A DNA stretch of 64,000 bases from Panagrolaimus kolymaensis (lineage: Eukaryota; Nematoda; Chromadorea; Rhabditida; Panagrolaimidae), in NCBI GenBank assembly GCA_028622995.1, contig JAJQJQ010000038.1:1178001-1242000 (forward strand). Direction: 5' to 3'. A program made the position numbers and the translations under genes. A model generated the notes under the pieces. It was not told the origin of the DNA and made no database searches. It was given only the letters and a program-made list of their open reading frames with translations. Shown piece by piece: positions 27,561-39,336 of this stretch (position 1 is its first letter; every line of letters starts with the position of its first letter).

Positions 27561-30500
27561 CTTTCTTTTTTATTTATTGAAAAATCTTTAGAGTTTTATC
27601 TTTTTAGAGAAAAATAAAAAATAAGTTTTATTTTTATTTTTAAATCTCTAAAGATCCTAATTTGCCAAATAAAGAAGTTGCAGCTACAAATAATTTTTTA
27701 TAATGTCAGTTAACAAAAAATTAGTTGCTGGAGTAGTACGACGACGACGACATATGAGTTTACTAACAACAACAACAACAACTGATGACAGCATGATGAA
27801 AAAATAAAATATCTCTCCAGTTTTCTCTTTTCTTGCTACATTCAGTTATTTTTATTTATTTATTAACAATAAAATAATCCTGAAAAAATAAGAAAATAAA
27901 AAATAAGATGAATGATCGATTTTTAAATATATCTGCTGCAGCTATTCTTTTTCAAAATGATTTTTAAGTGAGAGAAAAAATAAACGTATCGCGTTCAATA
28001 AACAAAAGCAAAAGTGCTATCAATAACTCATCGGCTTTTTATTCTTTTAGATTTTCGAGAAAAATGAAAAACAAAAAAAAAATATGGGCAGCTTTTTTTG
28101 TTCGCGGCATGAAGCTTTGGAATTATGTCTTAAAAAAGAAAAATTAATAACTCTCTCAAAAAAGGGTGAAAATTTTTTATATTGTTTCACACAGCCAGAA
28201 AAAAAAGGTTTAAAAAGAAACTTATGACCCCAATTCTTTACTTTTTTTCAATGGAAATTTTTTACTTCAGAATAAAAAAATTAAAGGACATATTGAAAAA
28301 AAAGAAGAAACAAAAAATTCTAGGAAAGTTTATTTTTTTAAGAAAAAAAAGAGGGTTGGCTTTTGAAAAAAAAGCAGAGGTATGTATCAAAACCAAAAAA
28401 GCCTCCTTTCTTCTTTTTCATCTGAGATTGTATCAAATAAAAAAATATGATGAAGAAACAAGAAAGAAGAAACAAAGATTTGCCAATAAATAAAAAAAAA
28501 ATAATGGCAGAACCAAATTTCAAGACAAACAACTTGCTGCTGCAATTGCTTGTTGCAAAAGCAAAAAAGGAGAAAAGACAATTGCCTGTTAGCAAACAAT
28601 TTTTATTTTATTTTTTATTTTATTGTAATCGGATATGCGCAGGCACGAGAGATGAGAGAGGACTAAAAAAACTTTTAAAACAAAAGTTTCCAAAATATGG
28701 ACGCTTTTGAAGTTTTAAGATATATATAAAAAAATAACAACAAAAGGGATAAAGAGTAATTTTCTTTTTGGGTAAAATTTGAGTTCCAAGCATGATAAAA
28801 AATAAACGGAAACTTTCTAGCTTTCGTGAAAAAAAAATGAAAAAAGGCAAATCAAAAATCGCCGCTGTTCCCGAAAAACTTTTTTTTTTGCATCCTTCAA
28901 ATTTGAGTTTGAAGGCGACGGACGAGGTTGCTGCGCGGAGATAATTTGTTCAGGATGGCAAATAAAAAAATAAATAAGGGTAAAGACGAAAAAAAGCAAA
29001 AAAAGAAGAAAAAGCTGTCGTCGTCTACTAACTACAACTTTGCGTGAAAGCCGTCGTCGTTGTCGACATTTTTTGTTTCAATGTTTCATTCCTTCTTTTT
29101 TCTTTTAGTTTAGCCTTCTTCTTTTAAAACATAAGAAACAAACAAAAAAAGATAAAAAATAAAAATAAAGCAACAAAAAAGGTTCGTTTTAAAACATTGA
29201 GCCTTCTTATTGCTTTCTTCTTTTCACTTTTTTGGCAGCTTTATTTTTAAAAATTCCATAAGGTTTGAAACATTTGTAACACACCAACCACAAAAAAGGA
29301 CAAGAAAAATATTTTTTGTTGTTGGTGTAAACTTTTTTTAAGAAAGGAAAGCTTCTTTGTCTGAAAAATTAATTTTCTAAATAACTTAGATTTTTTTTCA
29401 ACACAATAAAGAAAAAAGCGTGGAAAAAGGAAAAAAATATTAACAAAAATATCAAAAGTAAAAATTAGAAGAGAAAAAAACCAAGTTGCTTATTAGCGAC
29501 CGAACATTATTATTTTTACTTTTATTCTTTTTCTTATTCTCATGGGATTATTATAATATTTTTTTAACATTAAAAAAGAAAAATTTAAAACAACAAAAAA
29601 ATAACAAATCATCATTATTCAATGAAAAATGGTAAGATTTTGTTTTGCTTTAAAAAATCTAACTAACTTTGACTACAGAGTTACTTTGTTTCGACAACGA
29701 AAAGCGAAAGCAATGGTCAAAAAACTATTACTTCATTAAAATAAAACTTTCGCCTACTTTTTTAAGCTTACCAAAAAAAATAATTTTTAAGCATCTTTTA
29801 TTTTTAGAAGACGACACGAGTAAAATAAATTTTTGGGTTTGTAGAGCGTCATATTTAGTGGTTGTTGAAAACATAATGTTTCTTCTTTTCTTTTTCACAC
29901 GAAAGAAAAAAAGAGTAGAACGAGAATAAAAAAAATAAGTAAAAAAATAAAAATAAAATCTAGTTAGCATAACTCGGATGGTACATTTGCGCGTTGTTTT
30001 CCGTTGTTGTTGCTTTTTCTACTTTCGGAAATCAGAATGCCCCTCATTCTTTTTTTCTTCATCTTCTTCATCAGCTTCTTGAATGAATAAGAAATAAAAA
30101 ATAAAAAGAAGACGAAGCTCCTGGGTTCCAAATTTTTTTGCTTGTTGTCTCCAAATATTTTTTGGGAGATAAAAATAAAGAATAAAAAATAAAAACCATA
30201 GAGTTAAAAAATGTTTAACCTAAAAAAATTGAAGGCGAGACCACGTTTTTAGGTTAACCCGAAACTTTGAACATTATTTTTTTGCCTCTGTTGTTTGCTT
30301 CTTTTTTTCTATTTGAGTTTAAAGCAATTTTTTTAACCTATAAAAAAGTCAACGTTTCATTTCCTCTTTTTCTTTTTTCGTTTTCATGTGGCTGGCTTAA
30401 TGATGTTTTTTAAACAAAAGTTAAGTTTTTACGATTTTCAGTTGTTTATTTTCTTTATTTTGTTTGAAACCAATGAGTCTATCTTTTTATTTTATTTTAA

Positions 30501-31940
30501 CAAAAGTGCATTTTTCTGAATCAAGGTGTTATTGTTATTGCTATAAATTTTAAAAGCTTGGATGAAAGAAAAAAATGAGAAATAAAAAATTCTTTTGTTC
30601 GCACCAAAAAATAAAAAAAGAAGGAAATTTCATCAATTGGCATAAAATTAGCAGCCATGGACGAGAGAAAAAAATAAATATAGAAATTTGATTCTCCTCT
30701 CTCTCTAATTTGAGAAAGAAGAAACACATAATGGAAGTTTTACGTTTTTAGTTTTTTTTTTTGATGTGGATGACGATAGAATAAATACCGTGGGAATGTT
30801 TGTGGTTTGTTAATGGTTGGTTGACAATGCTTTTATACAAAATTATTTTAAGCAACCAAAAAATTATTTAACTTTCATAAAAAAAGTTTTATTTTTTGCG
30901 GAAAATATGTTATTTTTTTAAATACAGTTTTTATTAACTTTTTTTGAAGATATTTTTTTTTGTATACTATCTCAAAAATATTCCTAGTGCTTTTTTTATT
31001 TCATAAAAAGACAAGCTGAAGAATGTACCTTGGTATCTGTGATGTTTTTTTTATAACAAAGTTTAAAGCAATAAAAAGGAAGAAGAAAAAGGCATAAAAT
31101 CAAAATTAAAGTAATTGTTTCTTCCTTGTTCAACCGGAGAAAAAAAATTTTGGACTTTTATTTTATCTTATCATTCTTTAGCCAGGCCTTTCATTATTTC
31201 GTCTGGTGTCATTTGAAAAAGCAGATAGACGACACACAAACAACCAACCTCAAATATTAAAAAAAAGGCCGTGCCAATCATATTCTCTACGATCATTGAT
31301 TGATCGATAAAATTTTTTTTAAAAGGTCAAAAATAATCAAACAAGCAAACAGACACAAAATACAAAAGAAAAAAAGTAATGAAAAATTGATTTAAAGGTT
31401 TTTTTGTTTTTGCCAACAATTTTCGTTTTTAACTTTAAAAAATAAAAATAAAAATTTAATCCTAATGTAAACTTCTTGTTTTTAGAATCAAAGATTATTG
31501 ATAAAAGTTTCTTTTTAGCTTTTTAACATGAAGTTTACATACAAACATTTTTGTTTGGATTAAAATAGTAGCCGCCGACGAGAGTGTCGTCAAATAGACA
31601 TGTGATCAAAAGAAAGAAAAATATCGGCGCCAAATTAATGTTGTTGTTATCATCTTTTTATTTCCTTCCTTAATGAGAATGATGAGAAAAAAATGTTATG
31701 ATTGTAAGTAGGTATGTATGTGGGGGTGGGAAATAGATAGGCTCCACTTAGCACAAATTGTGGTGGCAGCAGTCTGCTGCCTACCTTATATGTTTATTTT
31801 GTGTGTTTGTTGGATAAAAGTGTCATTTTTTTTCTTCTGAAAACTATCATTAAAATTTCTTTCCTACCTTTTTTTTATTTCCTTTCTTTTCTTGTTGGTT
31901 TTCTTGAATTTTCTTTTTCATTTTTTACCTAAAAACAAAT
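27561..31940. other. Gene-free region between divergent mGluR and HPS1-like genes
   Basis: This 4.4-kb stretch holds long A/T runs and short low-complexity open frames. I see no supportable exon, RNA gene or transposon. It must contain the promoters of both divergent genes. Small simple repeats occur, for example the CGACGACGA and CAACAACAA runs at about 27735-27785. Confidence 0.6.
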
Positions 31941-34348
31941 ATGATTGGTACGGTTATTATAAACAGCTCAAATGAAATAATTCAAAGTTTTGGTAATTAT
32001 GAATTCAATAAACATTTAAAATCTTTATCTTTGGATTGTGAAGAATCCATTCTTGATCAAAGTAATAGAAATAATGCGGCGGCAACAACGATAATCCCAA
32101 CAACCATTAATAGACTTTCAAGTTGCAGTAGCAGTGGAATTTCATCAAGTTGTGAAACAACTTGCTCATTAAAAACAAAACAAAATATTTCTTCACTGCG
32201 TTCCTCAAATTCAAAAACAGTTAAGTAAAGGCATGTTTAAAAAAACTTAAAAATAATCGATTTCGTTCAAATTTAGAAAATAGAAGACGATGATATTTTG
32301 CTATCCTATATTTTGCCTTTATTGGCCATGTATCAATCTCGAAAAGACACGGAACAAAATGAAATAAGCCTTTTATATTCCGATGAAATAAAATTTTCTT
32401 TTCAAATTTTTGATGTCTCTCATTTTATTATAGTTATTTCAAGTAATAATTATTCTGAATCAGAAATAGAAGAATTTAGTAAAAATGTTAAATCATTATT
32501 AAATTTTTATTATGGTCCTTTCATATATTTTTTAAAATCAGATTTAAGTAGCATTAAACGAAAGCGAAGTAAAGTTGAAAAGAAAATGGATGTATTAATT
32601 TCGCAACTAGAAAATGGAAATCTTAAATATCCAATGCTGAATGTGAATGCACTTTATGCAAATTGTCATAGATATAAAAATTTTATGCCACAATTTCGAA
32701 AAATTATTGGGGATATTACCAATGTCATTGGACATTGCAGGTAAATTTTTTGTTGTTGCGGTTTTTGTTGATTTTTATTTTATTTTTAGATGCATTTTTG
32801 TTAGTTCCGGCCAAATAATTGGTTCAGTTTGTTCCAAAACCAAGCAACCTATTTCTATTATTGATTTAGTGGATCCCGCCGATATCAATAATCTTGTACA
32901 AATGTGTCAAGTTTTTGATCAAAGTTCATTTGCAACCAGCAACAATTCTGTCACAGGGAACAACAGCAGCAATATTTTGAGTGATAACGTAACAACTACA
33001 ATTTCTTCCTCAAAAAAACAACCCTTACAATTACAACATCATTTTGAACAAATTTGGGTTCACTTTCTTCATACTTCAAATAATCAAAAACAAAAACGTC
33101 AATTTGTTAATGCATTTTTATTTTCATTATCAAGTGAAATAGATCTAATATGTTTAAATTCGATAGATCAAAGTCTACCAATTCATATAACTTGTGATTT
33201 ACTTGATTTACTTGAAGATATTGAAAACGTTCAACAAGATAAAACAATATTTATTGCAAAAACTGGAGAATTGATGCAAGATTTGGGACAAATTTTGGGA
33301 TCATTTAAGCCAAAATATTTTAACAAAGAAACTCCATACATGTTTTTGGAAAATTTGCAACGCACAAATATTTTGCTAAAGGTAAGAAAAAAAAATTAAA
33401 TAACAAAAATAAAAAAAATTAAATCTGTCCAATTTTTTTTTGAAATGTGATTGATGGCTGATTTTTTGTTTTGTTTCAGAATTTATGGTCTCGACTTCAT
33501 GTTGAACTTTTACGACCTTTAGGAATTTCTGTGAATGATGACAAAAAGCAGCAAAGAAGTTTTTCAGCTTTATTTTCTTCTTACAGTCCTTATTCCACAA
33601 TAAATCGATGGAGTTCAACAGTTTCACTTTTTTCGAACTCATCGAGTCAACGCTCAAATCTTAGCGGTATTGATTCCCTTCAAAAAAAGCAAAAAGCCCT
33701 TCCAATTCAAACAATTGCGATGATTCGGCATTTTCAGCGACAATTAAGACTAGTTTTAAATGAATTTTGTATTCATTCATATTGCGTTGGAAAATATGAA
33801 AAATTTAAACTTGCTGAAAGTGCGATGCGACGAGTGATGGATCGATCCTTGAGTCAAAACTTACAACCATTATTTTCTAAATCTGCTAAAGAGTTGCACG
33901 ATAAAAATGAAATAACCCCAGCCAAATTGGGGTTTGATATGATTGGATATGTTTTTTATCGATTGGATGCTCCATTCAATATTTATTCTTATCCATGTAA
34001 GCTTTTTTTATTTTGACTTGAAAAAAGGGGTTTAATTTAAAATTTTGTTTAGCTATCTATGGCAAAATTTTCTTACATTTACATTCGACAGAACAAAATT
34101 CGGATATTATTATTGTAAGGCTTGAAAGTGGAGAATTACTCATTCAAATCACAGGAACTTCAAATTCAAAATCTGCGCCTGGAAATAAATCTAAAATTAA
34201 GAATAAAGACGCACTTCTTGATCTGCCAATTTCATGTGCAGCAATTTATCCATCTGCTATCAATTCTCAGTTAGCTATAAAACAAACTTTTTCATTAGCT
34301 TCAACATTAAATCGCAGAATTGAAATTATTACTTCCATGTTTGAATAA
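31941..34348 (+). CDS. Probable HPS1-like longin-domain protein of a BLOC-3-type Rab GEF (5 exons, 715 aa)
   Basis: Exons 31941-32219, 32277-32740, 32790-33381, 33480-33996 and 34053-34348. The N-terminus (MIGTVIINSSNEIIQSFGNY) fits a first longin strand pair. A Ser/Thr-rich linker is followed by DDILLSYILPLLAMYQSRKD, FSFQIFDVSHFIIVISSNNY and SEIEEFSKNVKSLLNFYYGP, resembling the first HPS1 longin region. SEIDLICLNSI then HITCDLLDLLEDIE matches the HPS1 segment that ends in a leucine-rich helix. The C-terminal RQLRLVLNEFCIH and AESAMRRVMDRSLSQNLQPL, then MIGYVFYRLD, resemble its third longin region. The length is close to human HPS1 (700 aa). HPS1 with HPS4 activates Rab32/38 for lysosome-related organelles. 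The match was made from memory. MON1, CCZ1, GLO-3 and Fuzzy share the fold, so family membership is likelier than the exact name. No acceptor lies just before the ATG, so the start is less certain. Confidence 0.6.
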
Positions 34349-34968
34349 ATTTTTTAAATTTTTTTGTTATGTTTTTTTAAACTATTTATTTCCTTGTTAT
34401 ATAAAGCTAATTTTTTTATAAATAAACCAGATTTTTTTGCTTTATATATTTAATCTTTGAATCCAAAAATCCAAAAAACAATGTTTTTGGAAGAAATAGA
34501 AAACTGAAAATTGATAAACGAACAAGTTTAACTCATTTTTCTTTTTTCTTTTTTTTGCACATCCTTTTTTGAAAAAGAGTCAAGGCAAGATGCCTCTGGA
34601 GCGGCGGCAATATTAACGTATTACACGGTCATCGATAACATAAATATATAATAAATGGAATGGATTGATGAGTGTCGTCGTCGTTGCGCCATTAAAGATT
34701 ACAATCTATTTTTTTTTTCTTCATTAAAGACTCTCTTTTTCAAATAGCATCCATCTCTTACCTAACTTCTGGTTGTTCATCACACTCCAAAAAAGAGGGA
34801 AGATGAGAGAGGAAAAAAATGAGAGTATCAGCGGCGATCACTGTCATCCCTGTTAACTTTCAGAGGTTCAGTTAAATTAAAAAAAACGACATTTTCGCGC
34901 ATTGCCGTGTCCTTATTTTTTTTCTGTGACTATTTTTTTATTATTTTTTTTCTATTTATTTTTTAGTC
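34349..34968. other. Spacer between the HPS1-like and acetyltransferase-like genes
   Basis: These 620 bp hold no coding exon. A run of GC-richer sequence at about 34570-34690 could be promoter. A strong acceptor (T-rich tract then AG at 34965-34966) sits two bases before the next ATG, so the second gene is trans-spliced or has a leader intron. The gap is long for a classic operon (about 100 bp) but does not exclude one. Confidence 0.5.
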
Positions 34969-36209
34969 ATGCTTGCCACTGCTGAAATCCGAAATTTACT
35001 TCTAAACACTAAAATTGAACGAGTCTTGGGTGGAAATTTGCTTCCCGTCAATAATAATTCTTCATTTCTCAGTTTGGAAGATGTTTATACTGTCACTATA
35101 GTTGAAGATGATCCCAAATGTGTTACACCAGTTGCTTTTGGCCTCTTCAATAAATGCAGTCCGAGTCAAGTTTATTGCGCAGTCATAACTCTTAAAAAAG
35201 GTTATGAAAAAAACTTTGTTTCTATTGAAAGAGTCAAAAATAACAATATGGGTGTTGATGCTGAAGACACTCGACGTCATGCATGCTATAAAGTAAGTAT
35301 AAAAGTTAATGGCTTTTGCGTTATAGCTTTAAATTTTTTTTAGATTACTCGAGTTGAAGAAAATGAAGAAGACTTTTCCAGCTTTCCACAATATTACAGC
35401 GCCTTTGGTGTTCGTGAAGTTTATCCCCTTCATCAATGTGTTGTTGATGCTCTCATTGATAATACTATCGGGCATAAAAACGTGGATACGAAACGTAATA
35501 TCACTGTTGACCTTTATGACACACATTCTGGGTAATTAATTTCATAATAAATTTTTATTTAATTTGAAAAAAATTCTATTATATTTTTTAGACGCTTTGC
35601 TGAACTCAGTGATGAATTATGGCGTGATCGAGATGGATTTGTTGTTACGGATCGTTCAAGATTCAATGAAATTGAAATCTCACGTGCTTCCTTAGTCAAT
35701 ATTTTACAAAAAAGTAAAAAGAATGATGCTGTGACTTTTGAATCATTGAACTCCAAAACATCCGCCGCTTTCTTGGAATATGATTCGGATGTTTGCGTTA
35801 ATGATAGAAGCGAATATCTCGAATATCTTTTTTCTCTCACTGGAATCAAAGGCACTGTTGCTTTGGATAAAAGCAAGCGACCCGTGGCTTATGTTTTATC
35901 TTTAGGAAATCACATTCTTCAATGCTATGGAGATTCACCAGAAATTTCTAAGTAAGTAACAAAAATTTTTTTATTTGCTTCCGCAAATAAAAGCCTTTTT
36001 TTAGCGCCACTCTTGCCAAACATGTTTCACAAATGATTGAACCAGCTTTAAGCATGTTTATTCGAATTGACCAAAGTTGGATTTCAAAAGAATTAGCAAT
36101 GGCTGCAAGCGCTTCTCGAAGAATTCGACGCTTCCATTCAAGAATTATTCCAGCCCAAGTTAAATGGAACAAAGTCTTTGCCTTAAATATGGGAGCAAAT
36201 TTGTACTAA
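34969..36209 (+). CDS. Nematode acetyltransferase-like (DUF1248/Acetyltransf_18-type) protein (4 exons, 358 aa)
   Basis: Exons 34969-35292, 35344-35531, 35592-35951 and 36005-36209 (1077 nt, phases agree). The C-terminal third has RPVAYVLSLGNHILQCYGDS, HVSQMIEPALSMFIRI and SASRRIRRFHSRIIPAQVKW followed by FALNMGANLY. From memory this resembles nematode DUF1248 proteins, which end in a GNAT-like acetyltransferase fold. The N-terminal half (ERVLGGNLLP, DVYTVTIVEDDP) would be the other half of such a two-part protein. It has no signal peptide or membrane segment, so it is probably cytosolic. Substrate and role are unknown. The start was chosen at the first ATG, two bases after a strong splice acceptor, which is typical of a trans-spliced nematode gene. 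Confidence 0.72.
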
Positions 36210-36338
36210 ATTTTTTTTTCTTCATAAAAATGCATTATTTTTTTGTTTCTAAATTTTATAATAATTTTATAAAAAGCATTTATTTTTGATTTTAAATTTT
36301 TTTTGGAAAAATAAATAAAAATAGAGTAAAGTTATTAT

Positions 36339-36635
36339 TCAAATTATTGAAGATAGGGAAGAATAAGATTCAAAAGAAGGAGTTAGTTTAAAAGGACGAT
36401 TATTTGTTGTTTGTTCAAATAATGCTGCATTTCTTTTATCACCAGTAAACCAAATTTCCTATAAAAAATTAATTCAATAATGCAAATTTTCAAAAAAAAT
36501 TAATTTGTCTTTTTAAAAACCTACACGAGTCATGTAAATAATCATTGCCATCCATGAAAATAATAACATCCAACCCATATGACAAATTTGGCCATCTCTT
36601 ATTTCTTGTGTGTTATTGAGGCTACTATTTTCCAT
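36339..36635 (-). CDS. Small single-pass membrane protein, unknown (2 exons, 76 aa)
   Basis: Exons 36525-36635 and 36339-36458. A short polar N-terminus ([16 protein letters not shown]) leads into a hydrophobic segment ([16 protein letters not shown]), then [18 protein letters not shown] and a Ser-rich tail. No signal-peptide cleavage site is obvious, so it is probably a small integral membrane protein. The splice sites (GTAGGT donor, TTTTTTATAG acceptor) keep phase 0. Codon use is protein-like in both exons. I do not recognise a family. It converges on the acetyltransferase-like gene, with 129 bp between the stop codons. It is easy to miss because neither exon is long. Confidence 0.68.
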
Positions 36636-37050
36636 AAACATTTTTTTTATTTTTGCAACAAAAATTAAAGCTGAAAAAAGTAAGTTATTTCATTGAGCAA
36701 TCGCAACTTTTTCTTCCTCTTTGCTTTTTTTTATACTTCAAAAAATCAGATTAAATTACACGGAAAAAAAATTTGTTCCGCGTTTTTGCAAAAGAATTTT
36801 TTTCTCAATTTTATAATTATTCATTACTTTGTCTATTTTTTTAAAGATAAAAATTTGTATAAATTAACACATTTATGAATTTATTTTTATAACACAAAGA
36901 AAAAAATAGTTATTACAAAAAAATGGATGTATCACGTGACGCGGCTTATCGACGACGACTTCTCTAACAATATTGGAATGAATGGATGCGGAAAAGAAAA
37001 AGGTTTTAAAATTAATAATAATTTAATTTATTTTTTGTTTGTCCTTTAAA

Positions 37051-37811
37051 TTAAGCAAACAATGAACGTGGTTGTTGTTGATCAAAGGCAAATTTATCAG
37101 CCCTTTTAGCGAATTTTGCAAATTTAGCAAATTTTGCGAATGCAACATCATCGGAAGAAGAAGAATCAGAAGCTGCAGCAACTGCGCGTTTAGCAAATTT
37201 TGCAAACTCTGGCTTATTGACATCAACCACTTCCCATTCTGAGACGGCATCATCTAAAAAAAACAATATTAAATAAATGATTATTGTTTTCTTTTTCTTA
37301 AATAAACTAAAACAGATGTTTTGTTTTATCTTTTTTTTTTTACTTACCCATTAAAGCAAATCGCTTTGCAAATGGCGCCGTAGCGGCTGATGATGATCGT
37401 TTAGCAAAAGCAAAAGCGAATTCACTTGGTTGAGTATTTCGATGTTTAGCGAATTTATTTCTAATTCCATTGGATGTAAAAACAAAATTGCTTTTAGGTT
37501 CTTGTAAAGATCGCTTAGTCAATCTATACATTGATCCATCATCAGTGAAGGCAAAAACTAAAAACGAAAGAGAGAGAAAATTATCTGGGTAACGATCAAA
37601 AAATTTATTATAAAGTAAACTTACGTTTAGCAAATGCAAAATTTCCTTGACCAACTTTATCAGTGAATGCAACTAAAATAAAATAATATAAAAATAAGGT
37701 ATTTTTCAAGCTTTAAAATTTAGCAGACTTACAATTATCATTTTCAGCAAACCCAAATCCAATTGCAAAAAGACAACAAATTATAGCAAATGCAAAAATA
37801 TGAATTTCCAT
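37051..37811 (-). CDS. FAFA-type neuropeptide-like precursor (4 exons, 179 aa)
   Basis: Exons 37733-37811, 37625-37672, 37348-37557 and 37051-37253. Exon 1 encodes a signal peptide (MEIHIFAFAIICCLFAIGFG). The rest is a string of short peptides separated by KR sites and ending in FA, FAFA or KFAKFA. Predicted products end in PSEFAFAFA (before KR), SSSAATAPFA, NKPEFAKFA and VAFAKFAKFAKFA, and the last ends in SLFA at the stop. C. elegans NLP-18 and NLP-20 carry similar FAFA endings, so this is probably a member of that group. There is no C-terminal Gly before the cleavage sites, so the peptides are probably not amidated. At the exon 2/3 join the simplest splicing gives FAFAKL instead of FAFAKR. 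Repeated FAK units would offer single-Lys cleavage points. Confidence 0.88.
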
Positions 37812-39336
37812 GTTTGATTTTTTTCTCTAAAAAATAATAAAAAAAAGTTAGTTTTTTTTGTTGTTGCTAAACTTCAAAAAATCAGAAGAGCAATAAAAAT
37901 AGAGTTCACCAAAAAATAGGATTTGCGATATCAAAACAACTTGAAAATTTTTTATCATCCTTATTTTTTTAAATACTAAAATGTTGGTTGTCTCAGTTTA
38001 AATTTGGGACATCAAACGAAAAAAAAAGAAGAATGTTCTTCTAAAAAAGCAAAAAGCGGGCAGCGGAAGGAATTGCTTCTTTTAAGCGTTTCTTCATTTT
38101 GCAATATTCTGAAGTCTTCTTTTCTAATCACGCAACAACAACAACCGTTTTGTCTTCTTCTTAGTTTTCTCAATCAAACGACGCCCTTCCGGTTAAGAAG
38201 ACTCCTCCATATTTTTTTTGAAGAGGATCACTCTCTAGTTACTATTTCGGACAACTAAAAACTTTTTGTTAACTAAAAAAATATAAAGGAAATGCGTGCT
38301 TTTTTTCCGGGTAACAAGGGGGTAGTTGTTGGGTCACGTCAGTTAAGAAAGTCTTCATTTTTTTCAAGTTTTTTTTTATTTCGATTGCATTATTTCTTAA
38401 AATAATTATTTAAACTTCATTTTTGATGTTTGTATGTCAGAATTTTTAAATGGGGTTTCAATATAACTTCCAAATAAACAAAAGTTTTAATTTTTTTATT
38501 TTTAAATTTTAACAAATAAAAAAAACAATCATAAAAAGCTCAAAGTGTGTTTGATGTCCACCAAAAATTAAAGTTAAGAAATTTGTTAGCATTTGCACAA
38601 AGAAAAAAAGAAGAAGTTAAAAGTGTTAATTAAAAAATAGAACAAAAAAAACAATCTAAAGCATAAAATCCCGTTTTATAAGATCTCAACAGAATAAAAA
38701 TAAAACAAAAATAAAATATTTCCACAATTTTATTTTTTTGCGTATAAAAAAGCATTAATTTTTAAAGCAAAAAAAAGCACTGCAATCTCCATTTTTTTAT
38801 ATTCGATGGAATTCTAGTTAGCGAAGTACTATATTAAAAGCAGTAGCGACAAGCGAAAAAGATTAGGTTTGTGGATAACCTTTAATTTAATTAAAATAAG
38901 AAATTTAAAAAATACGATTTTCTTGAAAAAAAGACTATGTAAAAACAGCAAAAAAAATTTTTTGCTGCTTTTAAAATTTTCCAAAAATATCTTTCTTCTT
39001 AGAAAAAAATGCATAAATTTGTGAGTGTTTGTTGTTTGAACTAATTAAATGCGCTATTTAAAAAAAAGCATTAAATGATCAACAACAAAAAATATTTGGA
39101 AAGCGTAATAATTTTTTGATATTTAAAAGCGAAAAATTGTACTACAACATCTTTAAAAAAATATTATTAACAATAACAAAATAACATGAAACAAAAAAAT
39201 AAATGTCTTGGCAAGGTTTTTTCTCAAAAAATAATAATAAAAGAGTATCTAATAATTTTATATTTGACTAGGGGTTTAGTGGCAGTGTAGCGGGGTTTGA
39301 GAAAAATATTTAATTTTAATTTGCTGCCGAAATTAA
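37812..39336. other. Gene-free region upstream of the neuropeptide gene and downstream of gon-1
   Basis: I see no exon here. It holds AT-rich homopolymers and short chance open frames. It should carry the neuropeptide promoter (right of 37811) and the gon-1 3' UTR (left of 39337). Confidence 0.6.

Noticed and set aside
31941..34348. Calling this gene MON1/SAND-1
   Set aside because: The longin-like fold is shared, but the segment order, the leucine-rich helix after the linker and the 715-aa length fit HPS1 better. I kept it as HPS1-like with moderate confidence.
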